NCBI GenBank assembly: GCA_029844215.1
Contig: CM056726.1
Coordinates: forward strand, 40,479,001 to 40,543,000
From: Przewalskia tangutica
Lineage: Eukaryota > Streptophyta > Magnoliopsida > Solanales > Solanaceae
Length of the DNA stretch: 64,000 bases
Direction: 5' to 3'
Part shown: one piece after another, positions 11,777 through 23,057 of the stretch
How the letters are laid out: every line of letters begins with the position of its first letter
Position numbering within the stretch: the stretch's first letter is position 1
Program-made: the position numbers and the translations under genes
The notes under the pieces: model-generated
The model's input: only the letters and a program-made list of their open reading frames with translations
Database searches by the model: none
Told to the model about the DNA's origin: nothing

Positions 11777-13416
11777 AACCTAGATATCAAGCTTTTTTAA
11801 GCTCTTTCTCAGTACTAACAGAACCTAAAAGTTACATTGAAGCCTCAAAAGATTCTAGGTGGGTAGATGCTATGAAAGCAGAAATTAATGCCTTACAAGA
11901 AAATCACACCTGGAGTATTGTTACTCTACCAGATGGAAAGCAGCCTATAGGCTGTAAATGGATCTACAGGATCAAGTATAAAGACACTGGAGAAGTAGAA
12001 AGACTGAAAGCTAGACTAGTTGCTAAAGGTTATAGTCAACAAGAAGGAATAGACTATCAAGAAACTTTCTCCCCTGTTGTAAAAATGGTAACTATAAGAA
12101 CTGTTCTCTCTATTGCTGCTTCAAGAGGATGGTACATCCATCAAATGGATGTGTATAATGCTTTTCTTCAAGGGGATTTATTTGATGAAATCTATATGAC
12201 TCTTCCACAAGGTTTCAGTAGTAAAGGAGGCAGTAAACAAGTTTGTAAATTAACTAAATCCCTTTATGGGCTCAAACAAGCTCCAAGACAATGGAACTGT
12301 AAGCTTACAGAGGCCTTAATTCAGATGCAGTTTAGGCAATCTGAGTTTGATCACTCTCTGTTCTTAAAACAAACTAATCTGGGTATAGTAGTTATTCTGA
12401 TTTATGTGGATGACATGTTAGTCACAGGTGATAACATAAGGCTCATAAAGGAAACTAAGCAGTCCCTGCATAATGCCTTCAAAATGAAAGACCTGGGAGA
12501 GTTAAGGTATTTCTTAGGAATAGAATTTGCTAGGTCCAGCAAGGGAATCACTATGCATCAAAGAAAATATGCTCTAGAACTCATCTCTGAACTGGGATTA
12601 GCTGCTGCTAAACCTATCAATACTCCATCTGATGCCAATGTAAAGCTTACTACCAAAGAATATGATGAGTATAAGGTGAAGCAGGGGACTGACAAAGGGA
12701 ATACAGTCACTGGTGATGAACCAGTAAGTGATATCAGCTCATATCAAAGAATAATTGGTAAGTTGTTGTATCTTACTCTTACTAGACCTGACATTGCTTA
12801 TAGTGTACAAACTCTTAGTCAGTTCTTACAAAATCCAAAGAAATCTCATTTTGATGCTGCCATCAGAATAGTAAGGTATGTAAAAGGTAAGCCAGGACAA
12901 GGAATACTGTTATCTAGTAATAAACAAGACACATTAACTAGCTACTGTGATGCAGATTGGGCATCATGTCCACATACAAGAAAATCCATTACAGGTTATT
13001 TAGTCAAATTTGGAGATTCACTCATATCCTGGAAGTCTAAGAAGCAAAGCACTATCTCAAGAAGCTCCGCTGAAGCAGAATATAGAAGCTTGGCCAGCAC
13101 TGTTGCTGAGATCACTTGGCTGATAGGCTTACTCAAGGACCTAGGCATTGATATTCACCAGCCAGTAACTGTGTACACAGACAGTAAATCTGCGATACAA
13201 ATGGCAGCCAATCCTGTGTTCCATGAAAGGACCAAACACATCGAAATTGACCTCCATTTCATCAGAGAAAATATTAGAAGAGGAATGGTACAAACAGAAT
13301 ACCTCAACACTACGGAACAGCCAGCAGACATACTTACAAAAGGTCTTACCAGATTACAACATTGTCATCTCTGTTCCAAGCTGGGCTTGCTGGATATTTT
13401 CGAGCACCCAACTTGA
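11608..13416 (+). pseudogene. Copia-1 reverse transcriptase and RNase H
   Basis: The frame is open from 11608; the first Met is at 11872. Counting from that Met, the Copia reverse transcriptase opens with the HTWSIV...GCKWIY motif (residues 12-35). It continues with KARLVAKGY, the QMDVYNAFLQGDL motif and the catalytic YVDDML at about 178-183. RNase H follows with YCDADWASC, SWKSKKQ, SSAEAEYRSLA and YTDSKSAI. The stop at 13414-13416 overlaps the polypurine tract. There are no internal stops, so this domain alone is intact. It is separated from integrase by the frameshift, so the normal polyprotein would not form. Confidence 0.93.
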
Positions 13417-13422
13417 GGGAGG
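13415..13422 (+). promoter_or_regulatory. Polypurine tract of Copia-1
   Basis: GAGGGAGG, followed by one base (C) before the 3' LTR. It overlaps the pol stop codon. Confidence 0.85.
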
Positions 13423-13423
13423 C

Positions 13424-13929
13424 TGTTAAAGTTTGAACCAATGTGTAATAAGTCAAAGTTATGTAATTTGGGTTAGTTATGTAATATGGGTCAGATCTTC
13501 AGTTGTTATAATATGGGCCAGTGCCCAGTCTATCCGGATGATTATTATGTAAGGGGCCAGCCCACATTAAGTGGCTAGCCCCATATCGGACCAGAAGCCC
13601 AGTTATTTCTTAGGCTAAAACTCTCTTAGTATAAATAGAAACATGTTGCTAAGGTCTAGGTTAGAAGGAGAAAAAGTAAGAAGAGGCGTTCTGTGAGAGT
13701 ACAGAACACTCTCTGTAAATTCGATCTTCTCTTATGTGTTTCATCTTCTTCATTTCTTCTTCTAAACAATAATATACGAAGGGATGACTCATTCCTTGTT
13801 ACGTTAACTCTACTCTTCTTAATCCGCAGTTGTTGCATGTTAACTGGTAAACCTAGGTTAACCTGTGTTCTCTGAAATCTTGAGCAGACCAGATTTCTTC
13901 GTCAATGGTGATGTTTTAGATTGTCAACA
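13424..13929 (+). repeat. 3' LTR of Copia-1
   Basis: 506 bp. Relative to the 5' copy it shows two C-to-T, two G-to-A and one G-to-T change, and no indels. The G/C-to-A/T direction fits deamination of methylated cytosine after insertion. Confidence 0.95.
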
Positions 13930-14654
13930 CCGCACCACCCATATCCGTATCGTCTATTAGTTTAATTAGGCTATTTATGAATTTATTTGGCCCTTTGATT
14001 TAAAATATGACTTGAGCCAACCCGCACAGTGTCCTAAAAATCATGAAAGTACCTCTTTCCATTTATTTTTTTACATAAACAGTAGTGTACTGATCCTGAA
14101 TGTACCTCGTCCCTTTGTTTTATAAAATGGCTTTGTACTAATCATGAAAGTACCTCTTCCATTTATTTGCTGTTTAGTTTCCCCTTTGTCCATAACTGAG
14201 TTTCATGCTCCTAATTATGGAAATCCTGAAAATAATATTAGTAGGCTAATCTACTTTTATTGTCCATTTGCATCTCTGGTATATGAAAATAGTAAGTTTA
14301 ATAGGATGCATGCTTAGGTTAGGCTAGCATGTGTGGATGAAACAACTCTAACCTTGGAATGCCCATCATTTGTGTTTTAATGTTTGTCAACTTTTCAGCG
14401 AGCATTTATGCTAAGTTAAATTTTAAAACCTTGATCTTGCAGTGGAAAGATGGTTAACTGAGAGATTCAAAAGTCAACCTGGAGAGCTCTGTGTATAGTT
14501 GGGTTCGTCTTTTTGACAAGGCAAATCCTGGAAACTAGTTAATCATTTTTTCGGGACCGTCAGAAAAAGAGAATGAGATTAATGGGTACCCGCCGGGTAA
14601 GTGGGTACCCGCGCGGAGTAAGTGGGGCGGACGTGGAGGATTTACTACCGGTGT

Positions 14655-14680
14655 GGGGGGGTGTGGGGGGGGTGGGGGGG
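14655..14680 (+). other. G-run cluster, possible G-quadruplex
   Basis: Runs of 7, 8 and 7 G separated by 3 and 1 bases in the subterminal region of the hAT-like element, with further GGG triplets downstream. It meets the usual G-quadruplex sequence pattern. Homopolymer lengths here may be inaccurate. Confidence 0.5.
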
Positions 14681-14727
14681 TGTTTTAGGTGGTGGGTACG
14701 GGTACGGGTACCCTTCCCCCGCCCCCG

Positions 14728-14749
14728 CCCCGCCCCATTGACATCCCTA
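14728..14749 (-). repeat. Right terminal inverted repeat of hAT-like element
   Basis: Ends CCATTGACATCCCTA, followed immediately by the CTTATCAC target duplication. Confidence 0.85.
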
Positions 14750-14757
14750 CTTATCAC

Positions 14758-16345
14758 TTGAAAGTATTGGCCTCAAGTCAAAAAGGGATTGTGAGTGGGA
14801 CAAGAGTGGTGTCCAACATACAAAACAGAAGAGAAAGATTTAGGCAAAACGTTGATCTCAATCCTAAATCAATCACGATAAAGAAGAGATTTTGGTTCTC
14901 TCTTCAATTATGTGCAAGCAAGGGAAAGAGAAGAATAGGAATTAAACTGGAATATTTATTACACTTTGGTCAAGGTAAAAATATATTACTTCTATTTGGA
15001 GTAGTACCATTATATATAACATAAAATTCTGATGGGTTGGTTTGACAAGTTGAGAATTTAACGCGAAGCCTCAAGGGTTGGATATTCTAGATTAGTTCCA
15101 AATTAATCTACACAAAGAAATTAACATGAGTTCGATATGATGTGATTATAGATTGATCGAAGGAAGTCGTACAGATTGCTCGAGGTGATGAGTACCGTAT
15201 TTTGACACGAGCATTATGAATAGTAATCTTACCACAATTTATATTTCTATAACATGCATGGTTTATACATGATTTTGAAAATAAAATGTGTTACCGATGT
15301 TTTTAAATTGCATATGGGACAAGTCCTTACTTGATATGTTATCGAACAGTTTATTGAGATGTTTACCGATTATTCTAACTATTTTCACAGTTACTAGATA
15401 TTATGTTTTACCGTTACTTGAGATGTTTACCGTTATTTAAAATATTTTCAATGTTTCTTGACATGTTTTATTGCTACCTGGCATATGATTACCATTACCT
15501 AAACAAAATTACATGATTTGATAAGAATTGAAATACCATGTACTATTTTAAAAATGCTTTCATATGAGTATTTACTGTTTACAAAGAAAGTATTGATGGG
15601 AGAAAACTTTGATGGATCCCGTAGCTAGCGGCGGGTTCGGTAGACCTGGTGCACCTTGTATTTACATATTACATATTACATATTACAGTTACAGCCCTCG
15701 CTAGTGGGAAGGTAGAACTAGCTTTACAGTTTCTCCCTCGAGTAGGGACCTACAGTTATGTTTGACTCCTTTTATGAAGGGGTCCACAGTGATACCGATT
15801 ACATGATCTCTTCTTGAAAACTTCCCAAACATAAGATTTGATATGACAATGTTTACCGAGTTTATTATCGAATTGTCATTTGATTTTTGCATACATGAAC
15901 AGACAAGATTGATTATTATTACTAATTCTGAAAGGGAATTTATTTCATTATATCTTTTGATTATTACATAATCATGTTTTATAACTTGTTCCAACTAAAA
16001 ATAGTTATGGTTAAGTGTTATTACTCACTGATCTAGCATCTCACTTTTTTTTACAGATACCGCAGGTGACGTCGGTGAACATTTAATTAACTAGAGTGCA
16101 CGAGTTGATAGTTTTTGGTGAGCCCTGCATTGCTTCGCATGGGCAAGATGTTATTTGTTTACCATTGTCCTTTTCTTTTAAAAACTCTTAGAATCGCTTC
16201 GTTAATCATTTTACTAGTGTCTTGAGTATTCTTAATTATTATAGACTTGTGAGTAGTATTAGACTCCTTCGTATTGGTGATGGATTTAGTATTATTGGTT
16301 TGCGAATGTTTTATTGATGGAGAGTATGAATTAAATTTGGATGAT
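14758..16345 (+). repeat. Unclassified LTR-like sequence, no gene
   Basis: AT-rich with no supported reading frame. The segment at 16030-16160 (CTCACT..., TTTACAGATACCGCAGGTGACG, then CTGCATTGCTTCGCATGG) resembles the R/U5 part of large plant Gypsy LTRs. A 7-bp tandem repeat (ATTACAT) lies at 15662-15688. It is probably an old LTR body cut on the right by Copia-2. The short frames at 15701-15994 and 16274-16504 lack any family feature. Confidence 0.35.
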
Positions 16346-16350
16346 GTTGG

Positions 16351-17329
16351 TGTTGGAAATTTATTAATGTGGAATAAAGTTTATCTTATTATTTATGACT
16401 CGAACAATTTGGGCTACGAACGTCGGAAACGTCATTTCCACACACGTGCACGCGTTGTATCAATGATCATAAATTTTATTAGTGAAAGAGATATTGGTAC
16501 GTAAGTAAAGTGTTTGAGACATAGAATTATGGAAGGTCATTGGTCAAATGACAAGTGTTCCACGTTGGTAAACGAAAGAAGAATTGTGTATAGTGTAAAG
16601 ATGGAATGGTTCGGAAAGGGTTGCGGAGCCGAGAAGGGCCACGACGCTATCGCGGAGCCGGGGAGCGCCTCGACGCCAACCCTGTAAGGGCCGCGGTGCT
16701 GGCGAGCCACGGCGTCTCAAAGACTAATCCTCGGTGCAAATTCCGGCCCAAGTTACTGGAGTCGCGGTGCTACCCAGGCAGAAAGTCTGAAACGAAAATC
16801 TGATTTTTGGAGACGTTTGGGCTGACCTCAATGACATTCATTCTAGCATTATTCAGCCATTATTTGGCTGATAAATGGGTGTCATTACTTGGGCAATTCA
16901 TTGTCATTACATGAGTAATTCAATGTCATTACTTGGCACTTGAAGAGACAATTCTTACACTATAAATTGAGGTCTTTGACTCAATTGTTAAACATTTGTA
17001 CTTCAGAAAATCTTCTTTCTCTCTATCATTCTTTCAATACTCAAAGTTCTTCAAGATAAACACTTGAATTTTATTTGCTCAAGTGTGTTAGTAGTTATTT
17101 TATCTTGGGAGACTATTGTCTAGCAACGTAAAAGGATATATACGGGGCAATCTTATCTTAAAGACAGAGTACCATCACTCAATTCAGCAAGGATTCAGAT
17201 CAAGTGTTGGTTATAGTTTCCAGTTGTTTGTTATGATTATTTCTTGTTGTAATTTTTTGTTATTTATTTTTCCTAGTTCTTGTAATAGGTGTTTGTTATT
17301 TTCCGTTTGTTTCTTTTATTTTACTAACA
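16351..17329 (+). repeat. 5' LTR of Copia-2
   Basis: TGTTGGAAATTT to ACTAACA. The first 245 bp match 31382-31626. It includes a GC-rich block at about 16605-16790, short repeats around CAATGTCATTAC at 16880-16935 and a TATA box at 16961. The exact 3' boundary is inferred from the terminal CA and a degenerate primer site just downstream (ATGTATTAGTAC in place of TGGTATCAGAGC). Confidence 0.75.
16961..16967 (+). promoter_or_regulatory. TATA box of Copia-2 LTR
   Basis: CACTATAAATTGAGG, followed by a leader-like stretch rich in CTTCTTTCTCTC. Confidence 0.75.
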
Positions 17330-17364
17330 ATTCTAAGACAAAAATGTATTAGTACTTAGTGAAA

Positions 17365-18465
17365 ATGACTGGACAAGGACAATTTGTTTCTAAATCTACT
17401 GCTGCTACTCAAGGCAATATTGCTGCTCTTCAAGGCAATATTATGCCTTCCCCACTGCTGCCCAAGGAACAACCAATGGCCTTCCTGCTACTCAAGGAAA
17501 TGTCAGAATTCCTCCACCTGTCGGGTTTCATCATGAACGTCCTGAAAAGTTCATGGGCATTGATTTCAAAACATGACAAAAGAAAATGTTGTTTTTCCTA
17601 ATCGTGATGGGAGTGACACGCTGTGTCACATAAGACTCTCCTAAAACAGGAGATGGTGCGGACCATCAGTCTATTGATACGGCTGAAGGGGGATAATATT
17701 TCCAGGCTCCCCTGGAAATGGCTCTTCATGCATGGACTCATAATCATGTATAAGAACTATATCCTGAACTGCTTGTCAGGCCCGCTCTACACGGTGTATT
17801 GCACCGTAGGCTCCGCCAAAGAGTTATGGGAGAAGCTTCATAAGAAGTACAACGCGCAGGATGCATGTATAAATAAATTCATCATTGGGAAATTCTTGAA
17901 ATTTCAAATGGTGGATAGCAGGACAGAGATGTCTCAAGTCCAGGAGTTCCAAATGATTCTACATCGCCTGAGCTTGGAGGGTATAAAACCAAATGAGCAG
18001 TTTTTGGTTGTATCATTGATTGAAAAATTGCCTCCCTCGTGGAGTGAGTTTATGAGTTATTTAAAACTCAAAACAAAGGAAATGACATTTGAAGAGCTTA
18101 TTATCAAACGCCAAATTCAGGAAGATAATAAGAAGTCCTTGCCTAAGGGAAATCAAACCGCTGAGGCCAAGGCAAATCTGGTTGATGCCAAAGGGAACCC
18201 AAGCAAGAAGCGCAAGTTCCAGAAAGATGGCAAGACCTAGACATCAGTCAATTTCAAGGGAAACTTTCACCACTATGGCAAAGCTGGTCACATGATCAAG
18301 GACTGCCACAAGCTCAAGATGGAGTAGAGTCAGAAGGCCAAAGAAAAAGGGAAAGGCAAGGCAAAGGCCAACATCATCGAGGACACGCTTCTTGACGAAA
18401 TGATTGAGGAGTTTTCTGCAGTGGTACTAGAAGCAATCATTGTAGAGAATCCCAAACAATGATGC
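17365..18465 (+). pseudogene. Copia-2 gag, degenerate
   Basis: The start is at the ATG at 17365 (MTGQGQFVSKS). Frameshifts and stops occur near 17530-17700. A clean stretch at 17810-18240 carries the typical gag core (SAKELWEKLHKKYN, FIIGKFLKFQMVDS, VVSLIEKLPPSW, EMTFEELI). The expected CX2CX4HX4C knuckle after 18240 reads HHYGKAGHMIKDC, so its first two cysteines are lost. The remaining linker to 18465 contains stops. It is not functional. Confidence 0.88.
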
Positions 18466-19421
18466 ATGGACATGGGTTCTACCCGTCACGTCTCTTCCGA
18501 TATAGATTCCTTCACCACGTATACACTAGTTACAGATAAGAAGTTTTTCATGGGTTACAACGCTTTCTCTGACGTGTTGGGGGTAGGAAAGGTGGTCCTT
18601 GAGATGACTTCTGGCAAGGAGCTCACTCTGAATGAGGTGATGCATGTCCCTGAGATTAGGAAGAATTTAATTTCAGGTCATGTATTGGTTAATGCTGGTT
18701 TTAGGCTAGTATTTGAGTCCAATAAGTTTGTAATCACAAAAAATGGAACCTTTATAGGAAGGGGCTTCGTCTTTGAAGGCCTCTTCAAGGTTAACACCAT
18801 GGCAGTCATGCGTTCAAGTAATGAAAATGAAAATTCTTCTTACTTGCTTGAGTCTTCTAATTTATGGCATCATATATTAGGACATGTGAACTACAAATCC
18901 ATCCAAATGTTGGTAAAGTTGGAGTTGTTGCAGTCTATCGATATAAACCCTCAACATAAGTGTGAGGTGTGCGTAGAGGCAAAACTTACTAAGACTCCCT
19001 TTAGATCCGTCAAAAGAGATATCACTCCTCTAGAACTTATTCACATAGATATATGTGATTTGAAGTTTGCACAAACTAGAGGGGGACACAAGTACTTTGT
19101 GACATTTATAGATGACAACACAAGCTATTGTTACCTTTACTTGTTGAAAAGTAAGGATGAAGCCTTTGAAGTGTTCAGATGCTACAAAGCAGAAATTGAA
19201 AACCAACTAAGCGTGCGGATTAAATCAATCTTAGCGATAGAGGGGTAGAATACGTAGCACTATTTGAGGAATATTATGCCCAATCAGTCATTGTTCATCA
19301 AACGATGGCTCCATACTCACCTCAGTCGAACGGTGTTACTGAATGAAAGAACCGTACATTGAAAAAAATGATGAATGTCTTGCTCATTAATTACGATTTT
19401 CTCCAAAACATGCGGGGAGAA
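18466..19421 (+). pseudogene. Copia-2 protease and N-terminal integrase
   Basis: The protease active-site region reads MDMGSTRHVS, so the usual D-[ST]-G is altered to D-M-G. The integrase zinc domain follows (LWHHILGH ... CEVCVEAK), then the first catalytic Asp region (LIHIDICDL, VTFIDDNTSY). The frame breaks near 19245 and continues in another frame through APYSPQSNGVTE, where a stop replaces the residue after the catalytic Glu. The sequence ends at the GAGAA target of element D and resumes at 28675. Confidence 0.88.
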
Positions 19422-20313
19422 TGTCACGCCCCGAACCCCGGGCCCGTGACTGGTGCCCTATCTGGGCACCCTTCTACCTTAACAACATAAGTAAACTGCG
19501 GAATTTATAACACTCTTCTTTTTTTTTAAAACCAACGTACGTGCAAGGGCAAATCCGACAAGGCTGCCATATAATATACATAATAAAAGACACTACACTG
19601 TACATGAGTCCAATCCCACATATGAATACGCACTCTAAGAGTTATATCAACTATGACGGACAAGGCCCCGCCGTACCCATAATCGCATAAAAGCACATCG
19701 AAAGAACTTATACCAAAAGATAACTCCCAATGAAGGAGCTATCCAAAACTCGAAAGGCGGTCCTACACTGCCGATCACCAAACAGCGTACCTAAACTCAT
19801 GCGGATGAACGCAGCCCCGGGCGAGGTCATCGAAGAATGTACCAAGTATGTGAACATTAAATCGTAATAAAATCATAACACTAAACAAAACAGAGACATG
19901 TCGATAGCCAACCTACAAGACATAACACATAAGCGATCATATCAAGTCGGGGACGCAGCCCTCAAAGTCACTACTCAAATATAACTATGGGTCTCACGCC
20001 CATAATATCAATCATGCCCTGGAATCCTTCCTCACCGCCTACGATGTAATAACACCAATAAGGATACATGAACACCAAGTCCCACCTGTGTCCTAAATGC
20101 CTCGTGGTCTCATGCCCCGGAATCCCACATCGTAAAAGCATGACCATAGGGTAACACAACCAAATCCGGGGACATATATGATAATCAATTTACAACACAT
20201 TGTGCCTTACTAACAATGAGAGTAAACAGTAGTATCCTTACCATATAAAATAGGAAGCTCATGATCAAACAGGACCATCCGCCCGCAGTATCATTTAACC
20301 ATCCTACTCCTGG

Positions 20314-20480
20314 GACTATTTCACCTGCATAGGCCGCGTGGACCCATGTGAGGTATTCCTCGCATGAGACTATTTCACCCGCATAAGCCCTTACGGACTC
20401 GCATGAGGTATTCCTCGCATAGGCTGGACCCGCCCGCATGGGACTATTTCACCCGCATGAGGTATTCCTTGCATCGTGGG
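20314..20480 (-). repeat. GC-rich subrepeats in D 3' LTR
   Basis: Several copies of GGGACTATTTCACCCGCAT and GAGGTATTCCTCGCAT. On the minus strand this is GCGGGTGAAATAGTCC, the same unit as in the B LTR at 45010-45135. Confidence 0.8.
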
Positions 20481-20574
20481 TAGCAATTCCACGGAATCTG
20501 CAAATGCCACAAACCCGGGGAATGACCCCGAAACGACTGATATACCAATAGAACACAACCGGCTATTTTCAGCA

Positions 20575-20757
20575 CACATAGGTAGTTCTCAACTAAACAA
20601 GCCAAAGTACTTATCAAGGCACACATAGAATAATTCTCAATTAATCAAGCCAAAGTACTTATCAAGGCACACTTAGACAAATTCTCAATTTATCAAGCCA
20701 AAGTACTAATCAAGGCACACTTAGACAAATTCTCAATTTATCAAGCCAAAGTACTAC
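20575..20757 (-). repeat. About 47-bp tandem repeat, four copies, D 3' LTR
   Basis: Four consecutive copies of a unit containing CACACTTAGACAAATTCTC and AAGCCAAAGTACTAATCAAGG. The two right-hand copies are nearly identical, so they arose by recent local duplication. Confidence 0.85.
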
Positions 20758-23057
20758 GTACGTACATTCTTTTCAAGAGACTCCTTTTTATGTAAAATCC
20801 CAAGATACTAACACCCGTAGTATCAAGGCGTGTCTATTCTTCAAAGTAAGTTACTATACTTTTTGAAACTCATTTCGAAGCTTGAAACCAAGTAACTTCA
20901 AATTTTCACAAACTAGGCAACTTATGCCGATTAATCAAAATAGACAACTTTCTAAACCTTCCATAAAGCCGTTATAACCAACTTCCCATAAAGCCGTTAT
21001 AAACCTTTATGGTTTTAGACCTATCCATTCCTTTTATAACCAAGAGACTTATACTATTAAAACCAAGTATCACATACTTACAATTCAAGTTCTCAACTTT
21101 CAAAACACTTCAAGTCTCTTAATATATAGAAAACAAGTTTCTTCTACTTTTAAACCTCAAGTAACTCACTCCTTTAAAACAAGTTACTTCTATTAAATCA
21201 TGTCATTTCTCCTCTTTTAAAACAATTAAGTAAATCACTCCTTTGACTCCCCTAAAGTCATTATAATGACCTTTAGGATTTTGGGACTAAGGCACTAGCC
21301 CAAAAGATTTGGGAACCACTTCCTTTTCAAGACTCTATGTACTTTAAGTAAAATACTTTCACTTTTAAGAATCCAACTTCACTAAGGCAATGGATTATAC
21401 AACTTACAATTTAAACATCAAAGTACAATCAAAGGAAGTACATAGAACAAATTCTACTTTAGGCAATCCAAATACAACCAAGGAATGAATCATTTAAGGA
21501 GTAGGACGTACTTTCTTTATCTTAAGGAATCATGCTAGAAGAGGAGATAGCTCACATACCTTTTCGGCTAAATCCACAAGCTAAGCCGAATATGCCGTAC
21601 GTAGAAGTGTCAACCTATAATGGTCACAACAAGACTATCAACTTCTAGTCTCTAACGTAGAATAATACTAAGTATACGGTCTCTAATTCTACGGAAAATT
21701 GGGCAGCACTTCCTTTGTTTCTACTCACTTTGCCACCTTTTTCAAGGCCGAATACAATAACCAACAAGCCACATTTAAGGCTCAAAACAACAACCAAACA
21801 AAGGGGATTACACGCCTTACAATACGTGTAAAATTCCGCCCCACAATTCATACCAAGTAGTTTAAAACTCCAAGCCATTCTCGGCCAACTACATACTAAC
21901 AATTCAAAGTCTTTTCCAATCCTTTTCAAATTCCAAGTTCTAAGGTCTAACATGTTATATAGTTATAAGCCACTTCAACAACTACAATTTCCTTCCTACA
22001 CAACATGCGACGACTTAAACGAATAATCAACTTGAATTATAGTCTTAAGGCTAACATGCTAGTTTTCGGATTTAGGGTTCCAATAGCCAATACACTAATC
22101 CAACTACATAATATACATCTCATGCTTGCTAATAACCATAGCTACAACAATAAGTAAACTTAATTGCTAAAACGACAAAATTTATACCTTTCCAAGCCCT
22201 TAAAATTTCCAAGAATCAAAGTCGCGCCTTAGCAATTCTTAGCTCCTTTCCTTAAGTTCCAATCCGCTCCAAGCACTCCTTAGAGGCCTATGAAGAACCC
22301 ATCTTCAAGTTCCAACCTCAAAGTTGAAGAACTCTTTAAGTTTCCGCCTTGCGACTAATACGAAAACGTCGTTTTTCCGCAATCTTTCTATTGAGATATC
22401 CTTACAACACTCTTAGGAACCTTGGGTTTAAGTCTTGTGGCTAATGGACAACATTTGCAAAATTTTTGTGTGAAAAGCTCCTCAAAGCCGAGAGCACAAG
22501 TTCTTGCACAAGACTAGTTCTTGAAAAATTTCACTAAGTGTAGAATGCTCAATTCTTGCTACTAGTAGTATACTTATAACACAATGGAGGGCTTGGATAA
22601 TAACACTTGTTAAAATTGGAGGGAAGAGATCAAGCCAAATGGCTCTTGACTTGGTCAACTATGTCAAGCTCTAGCAAGACTAATCTTTTACCTTGGTCAA
22701 TGACCATTATTCCCTTGCATAAATTCGACCAAGCCATGTGGGAGGGGTGCCACGTGTCGCCCTCTCATTCGTCCACAAAAAATCTGTAACCCTCGTGGGC
22801 CCCGCAAAACGTAAAATTCCTCGGGTGGGCCCCACGTGACCAAATCCGAAAAAAAATAGATTTCCATAAAGTTAAGAGTTCCTTACTCTTCAAATAATGT
22901 ATTTTGAGAATCCAATTCTCAACAACGAACATTTTTCCTTTCCGACGTCCGGAAGATTTTCCGTCGGAAAAACAATTCTTCCTTTCGTACTAATTTCCAA
23001 GTCTTGATTCCTTACGTACATTCTCTTTTACATGTCCTGGACTTACGGGGTGTAACA

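Larger units (their letters stand above)
8222..13929 (+). mobile_element. Copia-1: nearly complete young Ty1/Copia retrotransposon
   Basis: Two 506-bp LTRs flank a primer site, gag, protease, integrase, reverse transcriptase, RNase H and a polypurine tract, in the Copia order (integrase before reverse transcriptase). The 5-bp duplication CCGCA is perfect (8217-8221 and 13930-13934). The LTRs differ at five positions by eye, so it inserted recently. Two frameshifts, one in gag and one between integrase and reverse transcriptase, break the polyprotein; they may be real or sequencing errors. Confidence 0.95.
8005..14749. mobile_element. hAT-like non-autonomous DNA transposon (host of Copia-1)
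   Basis: The left end starts TAGGGATGTCAGTGGGGCGG and the right end, reverse complemented, starts TAGGGATGTCAATGGGGCGG. The ends are flanked by a perfect 8-bp duplication, CTTATCAC, at 7997-8004 and 14750-14757. An 8-bp duplication plus short inverted ends with GC-rich subterminal GGGTACCCGC repeats is the hAT pattern known from many plants. Without Copia-1 and its duplicated target the element is only about 1.0 kb (8005-8221 and 13935-14749). It has no transposase, so it depended on a relative. Some families begin with C rather than T, so the exact end could be off by a base. Confidence 0.85.
13935..14749. other. Right-hand body of the hAT-like element, non-coding
   Basis: About 0.8 kb without a credible reading frame, starting right after the Copia-1 target duplication. 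The last 180 bases hold GGGTACCCGC-type subterminal repeats and a long G-run cluster. Confidence 0.75.
19422..23057 (-). repeat. 3' LTR of element D
   Basis: 3636 bp; on the minus strand TGTTACACCCCGTAAG to GGGCGTGACA. The family is related to the LTRs of A and B: its minus-strand stretch at 21700-21850 matches 42870-43000. It contains two sets of tandem subrepeats (20314-20480 and 20575-20757). The frames translated within it are incidental. Confidence 0.95.

Noticed and set aside
15701..15994. 97-codon minus-strand frame
   Set aside because: Composition is AT-driven, no motif is present, and it lies in LTR-like sequence.
16346..16350. GTTGG before the Copia-2 5' LTR as a target duplication
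   Set aside because: The right end of Copia-2 is missing, so no matching copy can be shown.
20185..20626. Overlapping minus-strand frames with repeated YAGEIVP peptides
   Set aside because: They are translations of LTR subrepeats in element D, and are duplicated in the sister LTR with changed frames.
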